A DNA stretch of 64,000 nt, from the NCBI RefSeq assembly GCF_009695865.1, contig NZ_VUNB01000005.1, positions 186,001-250,000 on the forward strand, written 5' to 3'. The DNA is from Allobaileyella intestinalis. GTDB lineage: Bacteria > Bacillota > Clostridia > Peptostreptococcales > Anaerovoracaceae. Numbering within the stretch: the stretch's first letter is position 1; each line of letters begins with the position of its first letter. Both the position numbers and the translations under genes were made by a program. Under the pieces are notes generated by a model, which saw only the letters and a list, made by a program, of their open reading frames with translations, searched no databases and was not told where the DNA came from. This document shows, piece by piece, positions 27,207 to 35,663 of the stretch.

Positions 27207-28085
27207 ATGGAAGATTTTAAAGCTTATCTGATAAATGAATGTCATAAGGCGGACAACACTGTCATTGCCTACATGCGTGACATAGGGGCCTTTGAGAAGT
27301 TCCTGAAAACAAGAGGAGACAAAACTCTCCTCCAGTGCAGGGACAGCGATGCCATTGCCTATGTTTACGCCCTTTCCAATGACAATAAATCGAAAGCGAC
27401 CATCAATCGTAAGATATCATCCATACGTGCTTACTATGACTATGAGATCGGCGAAGGCAATCTGGAATCAAATCCCTTTTCAGACATCAAATCCACAAGA
27501 AATGACAAAAGAGATATTGAATTTCTCACGTTAGACGAGGTGGAGGCTTTGCTGGAGGCTCCTGACGAGTCTCCAAAGGGACTGAGAGACCGGGCTCTTC
27601 TGGAATACATGTACGGAACGGGAGCAAGGGTCACAGAGGTTGTGAGGCTTACATTCAGAGACATGAATCTCAGGATGGACATTACAACATGCAAAGACGG
27701 AAAAGGTGAAGGACGTATCGTTCCTATTGGCACCTATGCCCACAAGGCATTGATGAAGTATATTAATCAGGCCTACAACGCTATTAAGGGAGATATCCGG
27801 TCTGAGGACGATTACGTATTCATTAATTTCAGGGGAAGGCCTCTGACCAGACAGGGAATCTGGAAGATTCTTAAAGAGTACGGCAGGCAAATCGGAATAG
27901 AGGACAAGATGACGCCTCAGATTCTGAGAGACACCTTTGCAGTCCACATGCTTCAGAACGGGGCGGACCTGAAATCCCTTCAGGAACTTATGGGCTTTGA
28001 GGACATGTCGGTGGGCATTGCTTATCTTTCTGTGTTGAAAGTAAGGATCAGAGATGTTTACAAGAAAACCCATCCCAGGGCCTAG
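27207..28085 (+). CDS. XerD-like tyrosine recombinase with altered catalytic residues
   Basis: A 292-residue protein with an N-terminal SAM-like core-binding domain (~1-85) and a C-terminal tyrosine-recombinase domain. Of the usual R-K-H-R-H-Y set, Arg141 (GTGARVTE), Lys166 (KDGKGEG), Arg241 and Tyr273 (GIAYLSV) are kept. The first His is Gln238 (TPQILRDTF) and the second His is Phe264 (LMGFED). The position right after the NUDIX gene is the classical xerD site, so it may be the chromosomal XerD or a degenerate substitute. Activity on dif cannot be judged from sequence. Confidence 0.85.
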   Translation: MEDFKAYLINECHKADNTVIAYMRDIGAFEKFLKTRGDKTLLQCRDSDAIAYVYALSNDNKSKATINRKISSIRAYYDYEIGEGNLESNPFSDIKSTRNDKRDIEFLTLDEVEALLEAPDESPKGLRDRALLEYMYGTGARVTEVVRLTFRDMNLRMDITTCKDGKGEGRIVPIGTYAHKALMKYINQAYNAIKGDIRSEDDYVFINFRGRPLTRQGIWKILKEYGRQIGIEDKMTPQILRDTFAVHMLQNGADLKSLQELMGFEDMSVGIAYLSVLKVRIRDVYKKTHPRA

Positions 28086-28117
28086 CAAAAAAAAATCAAG
28101 AAAATTCCAGGCAACGC

Positions 28118-28146
28118 TTGCATGTGAATATTGGATATGATATGAT
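28118..28146 (+). promoter_or_regulatory. rplS promoter
   Basis: TTGCAT (28118-28123), 17-base spacer, TATGAT (28141-28146). Confidence 0.7.
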
Positions 28147-28152
28147 TTTGAA

Positions 28153-28257
28153 GTTATTACGGGCGGTCCTCTGGCCATGTCAACGGAGCTTTTAAGAGCC
28201 GGTCAACATCATAAATAAGGGAGCTACGAGCGTCTACGAGGGAAAGGAGGAATAACA
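28153..28257 (+). promoter_or_regulatory. rplS 5' leader, possible L19-type ribosomal protein leader
   Basis: About 105 untranslated bases separate the predicted transcription start from rplS. They contain paired GTCAAC segments around GGAGCTTTTAAGAGCC and two copies of CTACGAG three bases apart, just before GAAAGGAGG. Firmicutes often carry an autoregulatory L19 leader here, but I could not match the consensus by eye. Confidence 0.4.
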
Positions 28258-28608
28258 ATGAATATCATCGATTCAGTAACAAAGGATTACAAGAAGCAGG
28301 ATGTTCCTGCATTTAACGTTGGAGATACAGTAAGAGTACACGTTAAGATCGTTGAGGGCCAGAGAGAGAGAATCCAGGTCTTCGAGGGTTACGTACTGAA
28401 GAAGCAGAACGGCGGAATTTCCGAGACTTTTACCGTTAGAAAGCTGTGCCAGGGCATTGGTGTTGAGAAGACATTCCCTGTACACTCTCCAAAGGTTGCA
28501 AAGATTGAACTCGTGAAGAGAGGCAGAGTCAGAAGAGCTAAGCTGAACTACATGAGAGAGAGAACTGGTAAGGCTGCAAGAATCAAGCCTGCTAAGGAAG
28601 TTAAGTAG
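28258..28608 (+). CDS. rplS: 50S ribosomal protein L19
   Basis: A component of the large subunit at the 30S interface. The 116-residue protein is basic, with the L19 signature [20 protein letters not shown] near the C-terminus and [13 protein letters not shown] near residue 20. The ribosome site is strong (AAAGGAGG). It has its own promoter and terminator, and the next gene is rbgA, a 50S assembly GTPase, the common rplS-rbgA-rnhB order of Firmicutes. Confidence 0.98.
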   Translation: MNIIDSVTKDYKKQDVPAFNVGDTVRVHVKIVEGQRERIQVFEGYVLKKQNGGISETFTVRKLCQGIGVEKTFPVHSPKVAKIELVKRGRVRRAKLNYMRERTGKAARIKPAKEVK

Positions 28609-28624
28609 TACGGACTTCAAATCT

Positions 28625-28651
28625 ACCGGCCGGAATGGGCCGGTTTTTTTT
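28625..28651 (+). terminator. rplS terminator
   Basis: ACCGGCC/GGCCGGT forms a 7-bp stem with a six-base loop and is followed by a run of at least seven T. The rbgA start is 18 bases further, so read-through must feed rbgA unless a promoter lies within the stem region. Confidence 0.92.
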
Positions 28652-28668
28652 ATAGAAAGCAGGAAAAT

Positions 28669-29511
28669 ATGTCAATTCAGAACATTAACTGGTATCCTGG
28701 CCACATGAAAAAGACCAGGGAGATGATTACAGAAAACCTGAAACTGGTGGATCTTGTAATCGAGATCGTAGACAGCAGGATCCCGGTATCCAGCAGAAAC
28801 CCTATAGTTCATGAGCTTATCCAGAACAAGGACAGGGTGGCCGTGCTGGGGAAGGCAGATCTTTCTGACAGCCGTGAGACAGAGAAGTGGTGCTCCTATT
28901 TTAACAGCCTGGGTTATTCAGCTCTGGCCATGAACACCAGATCCGGAGAGAACCTGAAAAAACTTTTCAAAGTTCTGGATCAGTACCAGCAGAAAAGAGA
29001 CAGGGAAAAATCAAACAAAAGGCCGCTGCGCATAATGGTCGTAGGAGTTCCCAATGTTGGAAAATCCTCCCTGATTAACAGAATGACAGGAAGGAAGAGC
29101 ACAAGAACAGGCGACAGGCCTGGTGTGACTAAAGGAAAGCAGTGGGTCAGCCTTCCAAATGGCATGCAGCTCCTGGATACTCCCGGAATTCTCTGGCCTA
29201 AGTTCGAGGATCCTGATGTAGGCCTCAACCTGGCTTTTTGCGGCAGCATCAAAGACGAGATACTGGATGTACCGGACCTGGCCCTGGAGCTTATTAAAGT
29301 CCTTCAGTCCAGATATCCGGAAATGCTAATAAGCAGGTACAAGCTGGAGGGCCTTGAGGAAGAGGCTCTTGCTAACATGGAGGCAATAGCCCTTAAGAGA
29401 GGATTTATTTTCCCAGGTAAAAGAATAGATTATGAGCGTACAGGACGGACTGTTCTGGACGAGTTCAGGTCGGGAAAAATAGGAAAGATTACACTGGAGC
29501 AGGCAGATTAA
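28669..29511 (+). CDS. rbgA: Ribosome biogenesis GTPase RbgA (YlqF)
   Basis: A circularly permuted GTPase that acts late in 50S assembly. The 280-residue protein opens with INWYPGHMKKTREMI and carries G4 before G1: G4 region LGKADL (60-65), G1 GVPNVGKSSL, G2 region TGDRPGVT and G3 DTPGIL. The G4 motif is normally NKxD but reads GKAD here, with Gly61 in place of Asn, which could weaken guanine specificity. The C-terminal ANTAR-like helical region is present. The stop overlaps the rnhB start by one base (TAATG). Confidence 0.94.
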   Translation: MSIQNINWYPGHMKKTREMITENLKLVDLVIEIVDSRIPVSSRNPIVHELIQNKDRVAVLGKADLSDSRETEKWCSYFNSLGYSALAMNTRSGENLKKLFKVLDQYQQKRDREKSNKRPLRIMVVGVPNVGKSSLINRMTGRKSTRTGDRPGVTKGKQWVSLPNGMQLLDTPGILWPKFEDPDVGLNLAFCGSIKDEILDVPDLALELIKVLQSRYPEMLISRYKLEGLEEEALANMEAIALKRGFIFPGKRIDYERTGRTVLDEFRSGKIGKITLEQAD

Positions 29512-30194
29512 TGGGAATGACAAAAGCTGAAAGGCTGGAACGGGATATCAGACTTATGGATGAGATGAAGGAGCACGAAGAGGAGCTCCGCTCCTCCGGC
29601 CTGCTTCTGGTGGCCGGCATGGACGAAGCAGGCCGCGGCCCCCTTGCCGGGCCTGTAACTGCGGGGGCCGTCGTGCTCCCTCCTGAATTCGCCGTCCCCG
29701 GAATCAACGACTCAAAAAAACTGACTCCCAAGAAGCGCCAATATTTCTACGATATCATCCGGGACGGCTCCCTGGCCTTCGGCCTTGGCTGGGCCACCCC
29801 CGCCGAAATCGACAAGGTCAACATCCTGAACGCAACAAAAATGGCAATGAAGCGGGCGGTGGCCGCAGCCAATGAAATGCTGAAGCAGAAGAACCTGGAT
29901 TCCATACAGGTTCTTCTGATAGACGCTGTCCACATAGATGACCTGGATATTCCACAGGAATCCTTCATAAAAGGAGACAGCCGCTGCTATTCTATTGCTG
30001 CTGCATCAATCCTGGCAAAGGTGGCCAGGGACAATTACATGGAAGAACTGGACAAAATTTATCCGGGATACGATTTCGCATCCAATAAAGGCTACGGAAC
30101 AGCCGCTCACTATGACGGAATCCGAAATCTGGGAATAACACCGGCCCACAGGAAATCTTTTCTCAAAAACTTCCAGGAGAAGCACAACAGATAG
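29511..30194 (+). CDS. rnhB: Ribonuclease HII
   Basis: It removes RNA and single ribonucleotides from DNA. The 227-residue protein has the DEAGRGPLAGPV motif with catalytic Asp-Glu, NDSKKLTPKKR, and a third acidic residue in LLIDAVHID, followed by KGDSRCYSIAAASILAKV. The first third (about 29590-29830) uses C-ending codons and is clearly GC-richer than neighbouring genes. It is translationally coupled to rbgA; an RNase H1-like gene follows 11 bases later. Confidence 0.95.
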   Translation: MGMTKAERLERDIRLMDEMKEHEEELRSSGLLLVAGMDEAGRGPLAGPVTAGAVVLPPEFAVPGINDSKKLTPKKRQYFYDIIRDGSLAFGLGWATPAEIDKVNILNATKMAMKRAVAAANEMLKQKNLDSIQVLLIDAVHIDDLDIPQESFIKGDSRCYSIAAASILAKVARDNYMEELDKIYPGYDFASNKGYGTAAHYDGIRNLGITPAHRKSFLKNFQEKHNR

Positions 30195-30205
30195 AAGGAG
30201 AAGTA

Positions 30206-30862
30206 ATGGCAAAAAAGTATTATGCAGTCCGGACCGGAAGGAATCCGGGAATATACAGAACCTGGGATCAGTGCAAAAAACAGGTTATGGGATATCCAGC
30301 CGCACAATATAAGGGATTTGCCACAGAGGAAGAGGCACAGGCCTTTATGAACGGCGGCGAGACAAGAACCGCAGGAGACCAGGCCGGCAACAAGGGCACT
30401 AAGCTATCTGCAGACTTTGAACCAGATATGTCAAGGGTTCCTGAAGGAGCAGCCCTTGCCTTTGTAGACGGAAGCTATGATATTTCCACTCACAGATACG
30501 GATGCGGAGCCGTCATACTCACTAAGGAAGGACAGCATACCATCAGCAAAGCTTTTGAATCCAATGAAGAAAGCAGTCTCAGGAATGTGGCCGGAGAGAT
30601 TATGGGCGCCGTTTCTGCCATAGAATGGGCCATAGAAAACAATCTTAAGTCCCTGACCATTTATCACGACTATATGGGCGTGGGAATGTGGGGCAGAGGA
30701 GAATGGAAAACCAATCTGGACATGACCAGATGGTATAAAGAATTTGTAGAAGATGCCCGTTCTTCTATTGAGATAAACTTTGTAAAAGTACCTGCCCACT
30801 CAGGAGTGAAGTACAACGAAATGGCAGATCAGCTGGCAGGAAAAGCCCTGGGGATAAAATAA
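30206..30862 (+). CDS. rnhA: Ribonuclease H1 with N-terminal hybrid-binding domain
   Basis: It degrades the RNA strand of RNA-DNA hybrids. The 218-residue protein has an N-terminal hybrid-binding (viroplasmin-like) domain (KYYAVRTGRNPGIYRTW...YKGFATEEEAQAFM, ~4-50), a linker, and an RNase H domain (~80-215). The four catalytic acids are visible in FVDGSYD, AGEIMGA, IYHDYMG and NEMADQLA. AGAAGGAG lies upstream of the start. Having RNase HII and H1 genes back to back suggests joint expression. Confidence 0.93.
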   Translation: MAKKYYAVRTGRNPGIYRTWDQCKKQVMGYPAAQYKGFATEEEAQAFMNGGETRTAGDQAGNKGTKLSADFEPDMSRVPEGAALAFVDGSYDISTHRYGCGAVILTKEGQHTISKAFESNEESSLRNVAGEIMGAVSAIEWAIENNLKSLTIYHDYMGVGMWGRGEWKTNLDMTRWYKEFVEDARSSIEINFVKVPAHSGVKYNEMADQLAGKALGIK

Positions 30863-30902
30863 TTGCCATCTGTCAGGATGGGCGTATCAAAGCATGAAAA
30901 AG

Positions 30903-30951
30903 AGCTCATTAGAAACAGCTTGTGAAATACAGCGGTTTTTAATGAGCTTTT
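30903..30951 (+). terminator. Terminator after rnhA
   Basis: AGCTCATT and AATGAGCT pair and enclose a further AAAC-GC/GC-GTTT pairing; four T follow. The stem is long and imperfect. Confidence 0.65.
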
Positions 30952-30985
30952 CTGTTGATTTCTACATGTTCCTATGGCCGCTCTA

Positions 30986-30994
30986 TGTTATAAT
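30986..30994 (+). promoter_or_regulatory. folD promoter (extended -10)
   Basis: TGTTATAAT is an extended -10 element (TGnTATAAT); no good -35 box is visible. It lies 62 bases before the folD start. Confidence 0.65.
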
Positions 30995-31055
30995 GTAGCG
31001 GTATGATTGCAGAAAAGGCTCTTTCTGTTAAGGAATTCAGGAAAGGTTGATAAAA

Positions 31056-31928
31056 ATGCACAGAATAATAAGTGGTAAACCGGTAAGAGATCAGATTAAT
31101 TCTCAAGTATCAGAAGCAGTTGCAAAGCTGAAGGCAGAAGGTGTGGTGCCGGGCCTGGCAACTCTGCGAGTGGGAGAGGATCCTGGTCAGAAGTACTATG
31201 AGAGCTCTGTGATCAAACAGACTGGCAAAGCCGGCATCGACTGCCGCACGGTGGTCCTTCCTCCTGAGTGCCCTCAGGAAGAAGTGGAGAAGGAGCTGAT
31301 CAAGCTCAATGAAGACCCTTCTATCAATGGCATTCTCATGCTCATGCCTTTTCCAAAACATCTTGATTCAGACAGGCTGGTGGCACTTCTGGATCCTTCA
31401 AAGGACATAGACGCCATTACAGACAAATCTTATGCGGGCTTGTTCCAGAACAAGAGAGATGGATTCTTTGCCTGCACAGCAGAAGCTTGTATGGAAATGC
31501 TGAAATACCATGATATCCCGGTAAAAGGTGCAAGGGTTGCCATAGCCGGAAGAAGCTTGAGAGTGGGAAAACCTCTTATGCTCATGATGATGAACGCCAA
31601 CGCAACTGTTACCGTATGCCATACAAGAACCAGAAGAGAAGATATGGAGCAGATTTTCAAAGAATCTGATATCATCGTTCTGGCTACAGGAGTGACAGAA
31701 GGATACGACAGCAGTCTCTTCAGAAACGGCCAGGTTATCGTCGATGTGGGCACTGGTACCGGCAAAGATGGAAAGATGGCAGGAGATTTTGACGTGAAGT
31801 CTCTTGAATCCAATGAAAGCCTGACAGACCTTACTTATACGCCTGTTCCGGGAGGCGTTGGTTCAATTACAACTGCACTGCTGCTAAGACACCTTACAGA
31901 AGCGGCCAGGGAGCAGAACCGGAAATAA
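31056..31928 (+). CDS. folD: Bifunctional methylenetetrahydrofolate dehydrogenase/cyclohydrolase
   Basis: It interconverts 5,10-methylene- and 10-formyl-tetrahydrofolate. The 290-residue protein has the catalytic YxxxK (YYESSVIK), the KDIDAIT motif, the NADP-binding GRSLRVGKPLMLMM and the C-terminal PVPGGVGSITTALLL. The ATG at 31056 follows AGGAAAGG; a TTG nine bases earlier is less likely. It fits with the nearby glyA, which makes methylene-THF from serine supplied by the SerA/SerC pathway encoded earlier in the window. Confidence 0.95.
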   Translation: MHRIISGKPVRDQINSQVSEAVAKLKAEGVVPGLATLRVGEDPGQKYYESSVIKQTGKAGIDCRTVVLPPECPQEEVEKELIKLNEDPSINGILMLMPFPKHLDSDRLVALLDPSKDIDAITDKSYAGLFQNKRDGFFACTAEACMEMLKYHDIPVKGARVAIAGRSLRVGKPLMLMMMNANATVTVCHTRTRREDMEQIFKESDIIVLATGVTEGYDSSLFRNGQVIVDVGTGTGKDGKMAGDFDVKSLESNESLTDLTYTPVPGGVGSITTALLLRHLTEAAREQNRK

Positions 31929-31943
31929 ACTTACAGAAAGCAG

Positions 31944-32630
31944 ATGATTAATATGGGAATTTCGTCGTATATCAGAGAGGAAAGGGCGCTGACAAACCTT
32001 CCGGATGATCTGATAAACAGTGAAGAATTTGCCAGAGAGCTGGACGATATAGAGCTGACCTACAGGTCGGCTCTCAGCGAAATAACAGCTAAGCTTGATA
32101 TTCTGAGCAATAACTTCAAAATGATGAATTCTTACGTTCCTATTCATCACATTCAGGGACGTTTGAAGACTTTTGACAGCCTTATGGAAAAGGCAGGACG
32201 GTACGGCATAGAGGATCCCCTCCACAATCTGAATGTGGTCAGGGAACAGGTCTACGACATTGCCGGTATCCGGGTAGTGTGCAACTACCGTGAAGACATA
32301 TACACAATTTCACGGCTCCTGATGGATCAGGAGGATGTGCGCACAGTTAAAGTAAAGGACTACTGCAAGAATCCAAAACCCAGCGGTTACAGAAGCCTCC
32401 ATGTGGTGGTGGAAATCCCGGTGTTCCTGGTGGACGGAAAGAAAATGGTGCCTGTTGAAATTCAGTTCAGGACCATTGCTATGGACACCTGGGCGAGCCT
32501 GGAACATGATCTTAAGTACAAGAACAAAGGCGCTCTCAGTGCTGATGTGAAGGATCAGCTTCAGGAATGTGCCAGCACCCTGGCTGATGTAGATGTGCAG
32601 ATGGAGAGAATACGACACAAGGTTTTTTAG
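31944..32630 (+). CDS. Small alarmone synthetase, RelQ (YjbM) type GTP pyrophosphokinase
   Basis: A 228-residue single-domain RelA/SpoT synthetase that makes (p)ppGpp without a hydrolase or regulatory region. Motifs: DIAGIRVVC, YCKNPKPSGYRSLHV, and VEIQFRTIAMDTWASLEHDLKYK with the catalytic Glu. The C-terminal helix (QLQECASTLADVDVQMERIR) fits the RelQ tetramerisation region. The start could be ATG 31944 or ATG 31953; neither has a strong ribosome site. It lies 15 bases after folD, probably in one transcript. Confidence 0.92.
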   Translation: MINMGISSYIREERALTNLPDDLINSEEFARELDDIELTYRSALSEITAKLDILSNNFKMMNSYVPIHHIQGRLKTFDSLMEKAGRYGIEDPLHNLNVVREQVYDIAGIRVVCNYREDIYTISRLLMDQEDVRTVKVKDYCKNPKPSGYRSLHVVVEIPVFLVDGKKMVPVEIQFRTIAMDTWASLEHDLKYKNKGALSADVKDQLQECASTLADVDVQMERIRHKVF

Positions 32631-32642
32631 AAAAGTAACTGT

Positions 32643-32716
32643 TATGCAAAAATAATCCCGGCTATGCCGCCGTAAGCGTGGGAAGAGAGAATTGCTTTTT
32701 TCGGAGTTTTTGCATA
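32643..32716 (+). promoter_or_regulatory. Structured leader element upstream of valS
   Basis: TATGCAAAAA (32643-32652) is the exact inverse of TTTTTGCATA (32707-32716), so a 10-bp stem could close a ~54-base domain that contains a GC-rich CCCGGCTATGCCGCC and a T6 run. Many Firmicute valS genes have a T-box; no AGGGTGGNACC T-box sequence is present here, so the element is unassigned. Confidence 0.4.
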
Positions 32717-32749
32717 TGCAAATAAAAATTGGAACCGGAGAGGAAAAGT

Positions 32750-35434
32750 ATGAAGAATCTTAGTAAAACCTACGATCCTAAAGCTTTTGAGGACCGCATC
32801 TATGAGATGTGGGAAGAAACTGGATCATTCAATGCAGATGTTGACAGAGACAAGAAGCCTTTTACCATCGTTATGCCGCCGCCTAATATCACAGGCCAGC
32901 TCCACATGGGACACGCTCTTGACCAGACACTGCAGGATATTCTGATCAGATACAAGAGAATGGAAGGCTACAGTGCTCTCTGGGTACCAGGCAGCGACCA
33001 TGCCAGCATCGCAACAGAGGTAAAGGTTGCAAACAAGCTTAAGGAGGAAACAGGCAAGGACAAGAAGGAATTCACAAGAGAAGAGTTCCTGAAATACGTG
33101 TGGGACTGGAAGAAGGAATACGGCGGACGTATTACCAGACAGTGCCGGAAGCTGGGAGATTCCTGCGACTGGAGAAGAGAACGCTTTACCATGGATGAGG
33201 GGTGCAGCAGGGCTGTTAACGAGTTCTTCATCCGCCTCTATAACAAGGGAATGATTTACAAAGGCAACAGGCTGATAAACTGGTGCCCATCCTGCAAGAC
33301 AACACTTTCAGATGCTGAGGTAGAGCATGAGGATAAGCAGGGTAAATACTGGTATTTCCGTTATCCTGGTGCAGACGGCAGTCAGGGAATTGTAGTTGCT
33401 ACATCCCGTCCTGAAACTATGTTCGGAGATGTGGCCATTGCTGTCAGACCAGATGATGAGAGATACAAAGATCTTATTGGAAAAAATGTAGTACTTCCTC
33501 TGGTAGGCAGGGAGATTCCTGTAGTTGGGGACGAGTATCCTGATCCTGAGAAGGGAACTGGTGCAGTAAAGATTACGCCGGCTCACGACCCTAACGACTT
33601 CGAGGTTGGAAAGAGACATAATCTTGAAATCATGAGCTGCATTAACGATGATGCAACTATGAATGATCTGGCAGGCCAGTATGCAGGCATGGACCGTTAT
33701 GAGTGCAGAAAAGCATGGGTAAAGGCTCTTGATGAGGCAGGATACCTCGTTAAGACTGAAGACAAGGTTATTCCAGTTGGAGAATGCTACAGATGTCATA
33801 CAGTTATTGAGCCGATGATCTCTGATCAGTGGTTCGTTAAGATGGAAGAGCTGGCAAAGCCTGCAATTGAGGCTGCCAAGAATGGTGACATCAAGCATGT
33901 TCCTGCCAGGTTCGAGAAGGTCTATCTGAACTGGCTGAACGACATTCACGACTGGTGCATCTCAAGACAGCTGTGGTGGGGCCACAGAATTCCTGCCTAC
34001 TACTGCGATCAGTGCGGTGAAACAGTGGTGGCTGCTGAGATGCCTGAAAAGTGCCCTAAATGCGGATGCACTCACTTCACTCAGGATGAAGATGTTCTTG
34101 ATACATGGTTCAGTTCAGGTCTGTGGCCTTTCAGCACTCTCGGATGGCCTGACAAGACTCCAGAGCTCGACTACTTCTATCCGACTTCCGTAATGGTTAC
34201 AGGATACGACATCATATTTTTCTGGGTAGTAAGAATGGCGTTCTCTGCTCTTGAGGTAACAGGAGAAGCGCCTTTCGAGTATGTCTTCCTCCACGGCCTT
34301 GTAAGAGATCAGCAGGGAAGAAAAATGAGCAAGTCTCTGGGCAACGGAATCGACCCTCTGGAGGTCATCGACCAGGTGGGAGCCGATGCTTTGAGATTCA
34401 TGCTCTGCACAGGTAATACCCCTGGAAATGACATGAGATTCATTCCGGGAAGACTGGAAAATTCCAGAAATTTTGCAAATAAGCTTTGGAACGCATCAAG
34501 ATTTACTATAATGAACCTGGTGGGAGAAGATGATCAGTTCCTCCCTATGGCAGACCAGGAAACAGCTGTTCTCAGAGATGAAGACAAATGGATGCTCACC
34601 AGAGTGAACCAGGCTGTAAAATACATTACGGATTCTCTTGACAAGTTCGAGCTGGGACTGGCAGCACAGAGGGTATACGATCTCATTTGGAATGAGTACT
34701 GTGACTGGTATATCGAGCTGATTAAGAGCAGACTGTATGGAACAGACGAAGAGGATAAGAAGACCGCAAGGTTCGTTCTTCAGAAGGTGCTGAAAGATCT
34801 GCTTAAGCTGCTCCATCCTTTCATGCCGTTCATCACAGAAGAGATATATGGATATCTTCCAAAGGATCCGGCAACAAAGGATAACCCAAACAGCCTGCTG
34901 ATAAGAGCTCAGTGGCCTGTATATGATCCGGAAATGGATTACGGAGAGGCTGTTTATAGAATCGAAACGGCAATGGAAATCATCAAGGCTGTAAGAAATA
35001 TCCGTGCAGAGGCAGATGCTGCTCCTGGCAGAAAGCTGACCATGGAAATCAGAACAAGCGCTCTGGCAGATGTTATTCCTGAGATTCAGTCTTATATAAG
35101 GAATATGGCCAATATTACAGATATTAAGGTTATTCCTGCAGATGCCACAGCTGCTGACGATGCTATGACTGCAGCTGTAAAGGACGCAGAAATTCTCATT
35201 CCTCTCCAGGATCTTGTAGACTTCGATGAGGAAATCAAGAGACTTGAGAAGGAGCAGGCAAGGCTTCAGTCAGAGGTGGAGAGAGTAGAGAAAAAGCTGG
35301 CAAACAAGGGATTCGTCAACAAGGCTCCGGAGAAAGTAGTCCAGGAAGAGAGAGAAAAAGGCGAGAAATACAGAGACATGCTGGAGACTGTTGAGAAACG
35401 ACTGAGCGTAATGAAGAAACAGGCAGAAAAATAA
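32750..35434 (+). CDS. valS: Valyl-tRNA synthetase
   Basis: A class I synthetase that charges tRNA-Val. The 894-residue protein has the HIGH-type motif (PPPNITGQLHMGHAL), the editing domain (~200-350, TSRPETMFGDVAIAV), a Cys4 zinc-like knuckle (CDQCGE...CPKCGC), KMSKS (GRKMSKSLGN), the anticodon-binding domain and a C-terminal coiled-coil arm (FDEEIKRLEKEQARLQSEVE). The ATG at 32750 follows GAGAGGAAAAGT. A tRNA-Val gene lies at 46581. Confidence 0.97.
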   Translation: MKNLSKTYDPKAFEDRIYEMWEETGSFNADVDRDKKPFTIVMPPPNITGQLHMGHALDQTLQDILIRYKRMEGYSALWVPGSDHASIATEVKVANKLKEETGKDKKEFTREEFLKYVWDWKKEYGGRITRQCRKLGDSCDWRRERFTMDEGCSRAVNEFFIRLYNKGMIYKGNRLINWCPSCKTTLSDAEVEHEDKQGKYWYFRYPGADGSQGIVVATSRPETMFGDVAIAVRPDDERYKDLIGKNVVLPLVGREIPVVGDEYPDPEKGTGAVKITPAHDPNDFEVGKRHNLEIMSCINDDATMNDLAGQYAGMDRYECRKAWVKALDEAGYLVKTEDKVIPVGECYRCHTVIEPMISDQWFVKMEELAKPAIEAAKNGDIKHVPARFEKVYLNWLNDIHDWCISRQLWWGHRIPAYYCDQCGETVVAAEMPEKCPKCGCTHFTQDEDVLDTWFSSGLWPFSTLGWPDKTPELDYFYPTSVMVTGYDIIFFWVVRMAFSALEVTGEAPFEYVFLHGLVRDQQGRKMSKSLGNGIDPLEVIDQVGADALRFMLCTGNTPGNDMRFIPGRLENSRNFANKLWNASRFTIMNLVGEDDQFLPMADQETAVLRDEDKWMLTRVNQAVKYITDSLDKFELGLAAQRVYDLIWNEYCDWYIELIKSRLYGTDEEDKKTARFVLQKVLKDLLKLLHPFMPFITEEIYGYLPKDPATKDNPNSLLIRAQWPVYDPEMDYGEAVYRIETAMEIIKAVRNIRAEADAAPGRKLTMEIRTSALADVIPEIQSYIRNMANITDIKVIPADATAADDAMTAAVKDAEILIPLQDLVDFDEEIKRLEKEQARLQSEVERVEKKLANKGFVNKAPEKVVQEEREKGEKYRDMLETVEKRLSVMKKQAEK

Positions 35435-35547
35435 GCCGCTTTAAGATGGAGATATGGGGTTGTATCTTCATTGAGCTGTGGCCCGGAGTACAGATGCTGC
35501 CTGGAGGGGCTGTGCTGTACACAGGTAACACTTACTAAGTTATTGTG

Positions 35548-35586
35548 GCCGGAAGAAGATTGAATAATGGAGTTCAGACTTCCGGC
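35548..35586 (+). other. Stem-loop in the valS-glyA interval
   Basis: GCCGGAAG and CTTCCGGC form a perfect 8-bp stem around a 23-base loop, then TGTAATATTTTT. It may end the valS transcript. The 229-base interval also contains GTACAG...CTGTAC pairing near 35490-35522 and no recognisable PurBox or riboswitch. Confidence 0.5.
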
Positions 35587-35663
35587 TGTAATATTTTTCA
35601 AGTTTATATTTTAGCCTGAAAAGGGCATAGGTTATCATTCATTTGAAAGGATGGGTTATCGAA

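Noticed and set aside
27207..28085. Phage or integrative-element integrase
   Set aside because: Its position after the NUDIX gene, the lack of a nearby tRNA attachment site and the absence of mobile genes fit a chromosomal XerD-like protein better.
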